11,805 nt of DNA from Oscillospiraceae bacterium (lineage in GTDB: Bacteria > Bacillota > Clostridia > Oscillospirales > Ruminococcaceae). Made by a program: the position numbers and the translations under genes. The notes under the pieces are model-generated. The model was given only the letters and a program-made list of their open reading frames with translations. It was not told the origin of the DNA and made no database searches. The stretch is taken from the NCBI GenBank assembly GCA_900768125.1, contig CAAGBS010000032.1:1-11805 (forward strand), given 5' to 3'. Positions 6,198 to 11,805 of the stretch are shown here, piece after piece. Positions within the stretch are counted from its first letter, which is position 1, and every line of letters begins with the position of its first letter.

Positions 6198-9100
6198 ATG
6201 AAGAACATGCAGAAAATATTCTCCGTTGTCGCAGCGCTGACGCTTGCGGTATCACTCCCGGCGGAGACAATGGCTGCGAACGCGTCCACAGCAGTATCGC
6301 AGCAGAAAAACGACCGCGAGCAGCTCACAATAACTGACGAAGCAGGTCTGAAAAAGCTTGCGGAAAGCTGCAGGCTTGATTCCTACAGCAAGGATCTATA
6401 TGTGACACTGGCTTCCGATATCGAACTTTCGGGCGAGTTCACGCCGATACCAACTTTCAGCGGAGTATTTGACGGCGCGGGTCACACCATATCCGGGCTG
6501 AAGATAACGGCGGACGGCTCCTATATGGGACTGTTCAGATACGTCCAGCGCGGCGGTCTGGTCAAGGACCTCACCGTTAATGGCACCGTCACCCCCGCTG
6601 GCAGCGCGGAGTATGTCGGCGGTATCGCGGGCAGCAACTCAGGTAATATAACCGGGTGCACTTTCGCCGGAAAAGTCAAGGGCACGAATAACGTCGGCGG
6701 CATCGCGGGTATCAACGAAAAATCCGGGCTTATCTCCGGCTGCTCCGCTTCCGGAGCGATATCCGGCGACCACAGCTCCGGCGGTATCGCGGGCAGCAGT
6801 TCCGGCACACTGCTCAACGACACCAGCCGCTGCAGCGTGAACACCACCGCCACAGAAGCGAAGCTATCCATCACGGATATCGACTGGGACAGCATAATGT
6901 CCTCCGAGGAGCCGTCCTCGATGACTGACGCAGGCGGTATCACCGGTTATTCTGACGGAATAATCCAGGGCTGCGAGAACTACGGCACCGTAGGCTACCC
7001 TCACATCGGATACAACGTCGGCGGTATCGTCGGCAGGCAGTCCGGCTATGTGAACAGCTGCACCAACCGCGGCGAGATATTCGGCAGGAAGGACGTGGGC
7101 GGCATCGCAGGTCAGATGGAGCCTTACCAGAGCATAGACTTCGACAAGGACACCGTGCAGAAGCTGCTCGATGAAATGGACGTGCTCGGCGGGCTGGTAG
7201 ACGACCTCATCGATGACGCAAAGGGCGCTGGCGACGCTATAGACAGCAAAGTGCAGGGACTCACCGGACAGATGGATAACCTCCGCAGGTCTGCGGACGA
7301 TATCTCCGACCGCACCACCGACCTCTACAACGGCTGGACAGACGGCGTGAACGAAATCTCCGCCCGCGTGGACGAGGCGCTTGACGGCGTTTCCCCAGCG
7401 CTGGACGGCTTCCGTGACGGTCTCGACCTGCTGAGCCAGTTCAGCAATTCGCTGGAAGAAGTCTTCGACCAGATAACGGCTTCCGGTGACGACATGCAGG
7501 CGGCAATAGACGAGGGCAAGGAGGGCATAGACACCCTCAACGGCGCAATTGACGAAATATCCGGCGCGCTGGACGACATCAGCGCCGCTGCGGACAAGAT
7601 AGCCGCCGCTATGGGCGACACCGACAAGGTGGAAGCTGCGGTCAAGGATATGATAAAAGCGCTCGGCAATGCGAACGGCGAGATAAAGAACATCGCTTCC
7701 GCGCTCTCCAAGATAGGCGACGCATGCGACAAGCTGGAGCAGTGGGTCACCGGCAGGGATTTCAAGGATCTGTCGGACGGCATAGTTGACCTCGGCGAAA
7801 GCATGCAGGACATGACCAGGGCGCTCAGCAAGATGAGCTCCGCGCTGCAGAAGATAGCAGGCTCCGTTGACGCAGACGAGATACAGAAGGGACTTGACGA
7901 GTTCTCCGCCGCTTCCGTTGAACTGGGCAAGGCAGCCGTACACGCTGCGGCTGCCATCAAGGCGGCTACCGGGACCGTTCCGGACACAGACAAGATTTCC
8001 GAAGAACTCAGCGCCGCAGCCGATAATATCCAGGCGGCAGGCGAGCATATAGTCAAGGCTTCCGACGCGATAAGCAAGGCGGTGGATTCCAAGCAGCTCA
8101 GCGCAGGGATCGCGCAGCTTCAGACCGCAGCCGACGAGCTTAGCAAGGCTCTCGACGACGCGGAGGACGCTATCGACGATATCACCAGCGCGTATAAGAA
8201 CATAAGCAGTTCCTCCGTGCCGGACGACACATACAAGGAGATATCCAAGCAGCTTGACGAGATAAACAACTCGATACAGAACATCACCACATCTGCCGAC
8301 ACTATCACCGAAGCGATGAACGAGATAGTCGATCAGCTTGATTCCGGCGCGCTTCAGGACGGTATCCAGTCCATCTCGGACGCGTCCGCGAAGCTCTCCT
8401 CCGCTGCCGAGACCATATCCAGATCCACCGACAGCTTCAACGCAGCCGCTGACTCAATCTCGGACGCTATAGACGACCTCCAGGGCGCTTCCACCTCCGC
8501 TTCGGACGCTTCTGTTTACCTCGAACAGGCGGCAGACAAGTTCTCCGACTCAATGGACCAGCTTTCCAAAACAGTGAAATCCATCGGAGACAAGCCGACA
8601 GTCGAGTTCCCCGCTGCGGACGCGGATTTCACCGCCGCGCTTGACGGGTTCTCCAGCAGCTTCTCCGGGATAACCAGCGCGCTGTCCTCGATAAGCAGCA
8701 CCGCAGAAGCGCAGTCGGATATACTTCTTGAAGACTTCAGAAAGATAAACGACGAGTTCAGCAAAATTGCGGATATCCTGCAGGAACTTAAAGACAAGCT
8801 TCTTGAAAAGGACGACGACAGCGGTCTCACCACCGATGTCTCCGAGGACGGTTCCAACAGCCGCCGGGGCAAGGCTATGTCCTGCGCGAACTACGGCGGC
8901 GTTCAGGGCGACCTGAATGTCGGCGGTATCACCGGCTCTATGGCTATAGATTTCGATTTCGACCCGGAGGACGACATCGCCTCCAACGGTCAGACTTCGT
9001 TCAGCTTCAGCTACAAGGTGCGCGATATCATCGACAGCTGTATTAATTCCGGCGAGATAACCGCAAAGAAGAACTACTGCGGCGGTATTGTCGGCAGGCA

Positions 9101-10208
9101 GGAAATGGGCGTTGTCCGCAACTCCACTGAAAACGGAAAGGTCACAAGCTCCTCCGGCAGCTACGCGGGCGGTATCGCAGGATATTCAGTCTCCGCAATA
9201 AGAAAGTGCATATCCAAGGTGACGATAACCGGCGCTGACTACGTTGGCGGTATCGCGGGTCAGGGGCTTATCCTAACCGATAACTCCGCTATCCTTGACG
9301 TTTACGACTGCACCGAGCGCAAAGGCTCCATCGCAGGCTTCGTTGACTTCACCGACGACAACGCGGAGGTGCTCCGCAACAGCTTCGTTGACCGCGGCGT
9401 TGCAGGCATAGACGGCATAAGCTACTCCGGAAAGGCCGCACCTGTGGACTTCGAAAAGTTCGCCGAAACTGCTGGCAGCGCGGCTGTGATAGACGTCAAA
9501 TTTATAGTTGACGGCGATGTCATCAGCACCGTTTCCGTGAATTACGGCGGTTCGCTCAAAAAGTCCGATTTCCCGGAGATACCCGCAAAGGACGGCTGCT
9601 TCGCTGAATGGACTGATTTCGACAGCAGCTTCATCACTTTCCCGGTGGAAGTGGAAGCGATTTACACCCCGTATGTGACTGTCATAGAAAGCGGCGAGCA
9701 GTCTGAAAACGGCTTCGCGCTGGCTCTGGCTGACGGCCTGTTCGACGATGGAAGCACCATCAGCGTAAGCACGCAGAGCAGCAGCGTATTCCCGCCGGAC
9801 AACAACAGCGAGCTTCGCCTTGTGAAAATAAGCGGCAACAGCAAGGGCAGTATCACTCAGCTGAGATTCCTTGCGCCCGAGGGCAATGGCACGGTCAACG
9901 TCATGCAGTACGTCAACGGCGCGTGGAAGAATGTGGAGTTCACCCAGAACGGCCACTACCTCATCGTAAAAGACCCCGTGCTTGACGGGAACAGCGGTTC
10001 ATTCTGCGTTCAGCTGCAGCAGCTGGAATGGATACCGATAGTCATAATCGGCGGCTGTGTACTTATCGCGCTCATCAACATCGTTCTCTGGACGATACTG
10101 ATAAAGAGAAAGCACGCCGCAAAGAAAGCCGCAAAGGAAAAGCAGCCTGAGTCCTCCGTTCCTGCTGAAAATGAATCCAGGGAAAAGGAGACCTCTGAGA
10201 ATAAGTGA
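6198..10208 (+). CDS. giant GLUG-repeat, coiled-coil surface protein
   Basis: 1336 residues with GGAGG 9 nt before the ATG and 4 bp after the transporter stop, so probably translated with it. Order: signal peptide (1-27, likely cut near ETMAANA); a beta-rich start and GLUG-like repeats with VGGIAG cores near 139, 165, 194, 245, 273 and 299; about 560 residues (316-873) of Ala/Ser/Asp-rich heptad coiled coil; a second GLUG block (about 895-1030, cores near 907, 961, 991, 1016); an InlB-like beta domain (about 1097-1160); another beta region to 1275; a TM segment (1279-1302) and a basic KRKHAAKKAAKE cytoplasmic tail. It is therefore a type I membrane protein with almost everything outside. Gram-positive RND pumps are sometimes found beside YhgE/Pip-like wall-spanning proteins; this protein may play a similar part, but it has no recognisable YhgE domain. 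The exact function is unknown. Confidence 0.88.
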   Translation: MKNMQKIFSVVAALTLAVSLPAETMAANASTAVSQQKNDREQLTITDEAGLKKLAESCRLDSYSKDLYVTLASDIELSGEFTPIPTFSGVFDGAGHTISGLKITADGSYMGLFRYVQRGGLVKDLTVNGTVTPAGSAEYVGGIAGSNSGNITGCTFAGKVKGTNNVGGIAGINEKSGLISGCSASGAISGDHSSGGIAGSSSGTLLNDTSRCSVNTTATEAKLSITDIDWDSIMSSEEPSSMTDAGGITGYSDGIIQGCENYGTVGYPHIGYNVGGIVGRQSGYVNSCTNRGEIFGRKDVGGIAGQMEPYQSIDFDKDTVQKLLDEMDVLGGLVDDLIDDAKGAGDAIDSKVQGLTGQMDNLRRSADDISDRTTDLYNGWTDGVNEISARVDEALDGVSPALDGFRDGLDLLSQFSNSLEEVFDQITASGDDMQAAIDEGKEGIDTLNGAIDEISGALDDISAAADKIAAAMGDTDKVEAAVKDMIKALGNANGEIKNIASALSKIGDACDKLEQWVTGRDFKDLSDGIVDLGESMQDMTRALSKMSSALQKIAGSVDADEIQKGLDEFSAASVELGKAAVHAAAAIKAATGTVPDTDKISEELSAAADNIQAAGEHIVKASDAISKAVDSKQLSAGIAQLQTAADELSKALDDAEDAIDDITSAYKNISSSSVPDDTYKEISKQLDEINNSIQNITTSADTITEAMNEIVDQLDSGALQDGIQSISDASAKLSSAAETISRSTDSFNAAADSISDAIDDLQGASTSASDASVYLEQAADKFSDSMDQLSKTVKSIGDKPTVEFPAADADFTAALDGFSSSFSGITSALSSISSTAEAQSDILLEDFRKINDEFSKIADILQELKDKLLEKDDDSGLTTDVSEDGSNSRRGKAMSCANYGGVQGDLNVGGITGSMAIDFDFDPEDDIASNGQTSFSFSYKVRDIIDSCINSGEITAKKNYCGGIVGRQEMGVVRNSTENGKVTSSSGSYAGGIAGYSVSAIRKCISKVTITGADYVGGIAGQGLILTDNSAILDVYDCTERKGSIAGFVDFTDDNAEVLRNSFVDRGVAGIDGISYSGKAAPVDFEKFAETAGSAAVIDVKFIVDGDVISTVSVNYGGSLKKSDFPEIPAKDGCFAEWTDFDSSFITFPVEVEAIYTPYVTVIESGEQSENGFALALADGLFDDGSTISVSTQSSSVFPPDNNSELRLVKISGNSKGSITQLRFLAPEGNGTVNVMQYVNGAWKNVEFTQNGHYLIVKDPVLDGNSGSFCVQLQQLEWIPIVIIGGCVLIALINIVLWTILIKRKHAAKKAAKEKQPESSVPAENESREKETSENK

Positions 10209-10288
10209 GATCGCTGAAAACCGCCTCAGAGCCGACCCGAATAAGATTAAAGGAAAATGCGCGGGGCACTTCCGGATAAGGAGCGGCG

Positions 10289-10876
10289 ATGAAAAAGCCA
10301 TTCACTCTGAGTGAATTATCATTCACTATAATCAAAGTTTGTCTGGTGCTGGGCATATTCGTGTCTCTGGTGAGCTTTTACAGCAATTCCGACAGGGAGC
10401 AGATAGTTATAAACGGGCTTCCTGCCGGAACTTCGTCAGAAACCTCCCGCGCGGAAAGCGCCGTATCGCTGCCGACAACAGCTGTAACTGCGTTGACATC
10501 GGCGGCTTCCTCAGCGCCCGATGTTTCGGCGGTCAGCCGCAGCACTGAATCAGTATTTTCCGAAGCGGAGCCTGCGCCGCCTGAGGAGATTCCGACCGCT
10601 TCTGCGGTATCGGAGATGTCTGCTGCGCAGGTGACGTCCCCGCCGGAGATTACAGAAGTATCATCGTCCGGTACACAGAACGGAAGCCTTATCAACATCA
10701 ACTCGGCGGATACCCGGGAACTTATCAAACTCAGCGGAATAGGCGAAGTCAAAGCCGCCGCCATAGTAGCGTACCGCGAGGAACACGGCGCGTTTTCTTC
10801 GGTGGAGGAACTGCTGAATGTCAAGGGAATCGGCGAAAAGACGCTTGAGAAGATACGCGGCTATATAACCGTCTGA
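10289..10876 (+). CDS. membrane-anchored ComEA-like helix-hairpin-helix protein
   Basis: 195 residues with AAGGAG (10278-10283) 5 nt upstream. A single N-terminal membrane anchor (about 10-31) is followed by a long Ser/Thr/Ala/Pro linker (about 45-130) and a C-terminal double helix-hairpin-helix domain (about 133-195): INSADTRELIKLSGIGEVKA and then LLNVKGIGEKTLEKIRGYI. That domain matches the DNA-binding part of competence protein ComEA, which holds incoming double-stranded DNA at the cell surface. The usual SLBB domain of many ComEA proteins is absent, replaced by the low-complexity linker. No ComEC or ComEB lies in the window. It lies 80 bp after the surface protein with no terminator or obvious promoter between, so it may be the last gene of the operon. 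I leave the symbol empty because comEA assignment needs context. Confidence 0.82.
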   Translation: MKKPFTLSELSFTIIKVCLVLGIFVSLVSFYSNSDREQIVINGLPAGTSSETSRAESAVSLPTTAVTALTSAASSAPDVSAVSRSTESVFSEAEPAPPEEIPTASAVSEMSAAQVTSPPEITEVSSSGTQNGSLININSADTRELIKLSGIGEVKAAAIVAYREEHGAFSSVEELLNVKGIGEKTLEKIRGYITV

Positions 10877-10901
10877 CCTCTTTAATTCAATCATATTTAA
10901 A

Positions 10902-10928
10902 ATCCCCGATCAGCAATTGACCGGGGAT
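10902..10928. terminator. shared terminator of convergent genes
   Basis: ATCCCCGATCA (10902-10912) and TGACCGGGGAT (10918-10928) form an 11-bp stem with one mismatch and a 5-nt loop. It sits between the convergent ComEA-like and TetR stops, 7 nt past the latter. T runs after the stem are short (TTTT on the minus strand, TTT on the plus), so strength is uncertain. Confidence 0.65.
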
Positions 10929-10934
10929 CAGTTT

Positions 10935-11513
10935 CTATTCGGATACGGTATTTTCAAGCGAGCCTAGTATTGAAGCGGTCAGCGTGCGGGTTATGTACCC
11001 GGAAAGACTTTCGCGGTCGCTCAGCGCGTCTTTTTCTATACAGTCAAGGAGTATCCCGGCGATAGCCTCCGTCAGGAAGCGCCCCAGGAATGCTTTATAG
11101 TTCTCCTCGACATCCAGACCATGGCGCTTGGCTGCTTCGTCTATCATCCTGAATACCGGCTCGTTGATATCGTTGTAGAAATACCTCGAAAGCTCCGACC
11201 TTCCTATCGAATGCACGATGTTATGCAGTATAACGTGGTTGGCTTCTATGTAGTCCAGCGCGAAATCAACCGCTTCCCTGCGCTGCGACACCAGGTCGTA
11301 TTTGCCGAACATGCAGATGGCTTCCTGCTCGAGGGTCCATTTCAGCAGCGAAAAGATGTCCTCAAAATGATAGTAAAACGTCTTACGATTGACGCCGCAG
11401 TCCTCAACAAGCTCCCTGACCGTTATCTTGGTAAGCGGCTTTTTCTTCATCATCGTTTTCAGCGCGTCTGACAACGCCTGTTTCGTTTGCAGCGACTGCT
11501 CATCATGCTTCAT
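10935..11513 (-). CDS. TetR-family transcriptional regulator
   Basis: 192 residues. The N-terminal helix-turn-helix is clear: KITVRELVEDCGVNRKTFYYHF (shown in parts: ITVRELVEDCGV about 30-41, then NRKTFYYHF to about 50). The rest is an all-helical ligand/dimer domain resembling the DhaS-like TetR C-terminal type with a WTLEQE and YNDINEPVF section. Such proteins usually repress their own and nearby genes and release DNA on binding a small ligand, which is not identifiable. The start ATG (11513-11511) has only a weak GGGTAGGG ribosome site. It is convergent to the transporter operon, and a 12-nt sequence in its promoter region recurs at the operon promoter, which supports the operon as its target. 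Confidence 0.9.
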   Translation of the reverse strand: MKHDEQSLQTKQALSDALKTMMKKKPLTKITVRELVEDCGVNRKTFYYHFEDIFSLLKWTLEQEAICMFGKYDLVSQRREAVDFALDYIEANHVILHNIVHSIGRSELSRYFYNDINEPVFRMIDEAAKRHGLDVEENYKAFLGRFLTEAIAGILLDCIEKDALSDRESLSGYITRTLTASILGSLENTVSE

Positions 11514-11530
11514 GACCCTACCCCCGTTTT

Positions 11531-11556
11531 CCGGACATTTTTACGTTTTTGTCCGG
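11531..11556. promoter_or_regulatory. putative TetR operator, inverted repeat
   Basis: CCGGACA (11531-11537) and TGTCCGG (11550-11556) form a perfect inverted repeat 12 bp apart, about +6 to +31 of the predicted TetR transcript. A third CCGGACA at 11581-11587 lies within the -35/-10 spacer. Binding here would block transcription, as expected of autorepression. Reading the minus strand, CCGGACAAAAAC (11556-11545) is the copy found again at 3482-3493. Confidence 0.6.
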
Positions 11557-11568
11557 TCAATTATTTTT

Positions 11569-11598
11569 ATTATACCCTATCCGGACATATTTTGTCAA
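11569..11598 (-). promoter_or_regulatory. promoter of the TetR gene
   Basis: On the minus strand TTGACA (11598-11593) and TATAAT (11574-11569) are perfect and 18 bp apart. The start would be near 11562, about 49 nt before the ATG. A half-site CCGGACA (11581-11587) lies between the two boxes. Confidence 0.88.
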
Positions 11599-11600
11599 GT

Positions 11601-11637
11601 CTGGTTATTTCACAATTTGTCCAATTTGTGCTGGTTA
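11601..11637. promoter_or_regulatory. 20-bp palindrome flanked by direct repeats
   Basis: CACAATTTG (11611-11619) and CAATTTGTG (11622-11630) form 9-bp arms with one mismatch and a 2-bp centre, just upstream of the TetR -35 box. CTGGTTA occurs at 11601-11607 and 11631-11637 on either side. This looks like a second operator for a dimeric regulator, different in sequence from the CCGGACA sites. Confidence 0.4.
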
Positions 11638-11694
11638 CTGTCTGAAAACAGCTTGGTTTTTCCGGGAAATGGTGATATAATAATGTATGGTCAC
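11635..11694 (-). CDS. 19-codon ORF with strong RBS, possibly truncated gene
   Basis: GTG (11694-11692) opens a 19-residue frame (VTIHYYITISRKNQAVFRQ) ending at TAA (11637-11635). An ideal AAGGAGG (11710-11704) lies 9 nt upstream, better than that of most genes here. The frame overlaps the palindrome region and stops 37 bp before the TetR -35. It could be a leader peptide, the surviving start of a mobile-element gene, or chance. I recognise no family. Confidence 0.3.
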   Translation of the reverse strand: MTIHYYITISRKNQAVFRQ

Positions 11695-11714
11695 CTCTAA
11701 AAACCTCCTTCACG

Positions 11715-11805
11715 GCAGATTTCTATGACTTATATCATCTGCGTCGTTACCAAACCTTGAAATACATACAGTATTACTGCGGTTTGGTGCCTAGCATCTG
11801 ATATA
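11715..11805. repeat. long imperfect palindrome / structured element cut by window end
   Basis: A nested inverted repeat is centred at 11768: AATAC (11761-11765) with GTATT (11771-11775); ACCAAACC (11749-11756) with GGTTTGGT (11781-11788); and TATATCATCTGC (11731-11742) with GCATCTGATATA (11794-11805), 10 of 12 pairs. The outer arm reaches the last base, so the element probably continues. ATCTGC (11737-11742) can instead pair with GCAGAT (11715-11720), giving a competing hairpin next to the ribosome site of the 19-codon ORF. It resembles a miniature inverted-repeat element end or a structured leader RNA. Confidence 0.55.

Noticed and set aside
7124..8872. Possible chemoreceptor reading of the coiled-coil region
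   Set aside because: Heptads resemble methyl-accepting proteins at a glance, but the conserved signalling hairpin tip (E-x-AR-A-G-E) is absent and the region lies outside the membrane by topology.
6600..9290. DNA-level repeats of GGCGGTATCGCGGG type
   Set aside because: They are codon-level echoes of the VGGIAG protein repeats and not an independent DNA repeat or CRISPR array (no constant spacing, no spacers).
10193..10231. CTCTGAG/CTCAGAG inverted repeat around the surface-protein stop
   Set aside because: The 7-bp stem has a 25-nt loop and no T run follows, so it is not a terminator; used only as support for possible read-through to the ComEA-like gene.

Overview
The window looks like a piece of a Gram-positive Firmicutes chromosome, probably a gut Ruminococcaceae/Oscillospiraceae-type bacterium. 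The signs are strong AGGAGG-type ribosome binding sites, consensus TTGACA/TATAAT promoters, a lipoprotein signal with LAGC, no outer-membrane proteins, a SHOCT protein, a ComEA-like protein and GLUG-type surface repeats. The species is an inference only. Genes are GC-rich at third positions; both flanks (about 1-430 and 11560-11805) are clearly AT-richer.

Layout: 1-430 is an AT-rich flank with no firm gene. A bidirectional terminator (434-473) follows the minus-strand SHOCT/PH-like gene (501-1226). Three plus-strand units then each have their own promoter: a membrane-anchored alpha/beta hydrolase (1446-2573), a small lipoprotein (2660-3361, with terminator), and the main operon. The operon is an MMPL/RND-family transporter (3587-6193) followed 4 bp later by a 1336-residue secreted, C-terminally anchored protein (6198-10208), and possibly an anchored ComEA-like helix-hairpin-helix protein (10289-10876). 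A convergent TetR-family regulator (10935-11513, minus) closes the block. Beyond it lie the TetR promoter, an operator-like palindrome, a 19-codon ORF with a strong ribosome binding site, and a long imperfect palindrome cut by the window edge.

How the parts may work together: the TetR promoter region carries several copies of a CCGGACA half-site. Its longer form CCGGACAAAAAC (12 nt) recurs exactly just upstream of the -35 box of the MMPL operon. This suggests, but does not prove, that TetR controls both itself and the transporter operon. The transporter and the giant surface protein are translationally close and probably act together: an RND-type pump with a short hexapeptide, bactofilin-like tail on its cytoplasmic end, beside a type I membrane protein whose two GLUG blocks are separated by about 560 residues of coiled coil. 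I regard this pair as the best candidate in the window for an undescribed envelope system.
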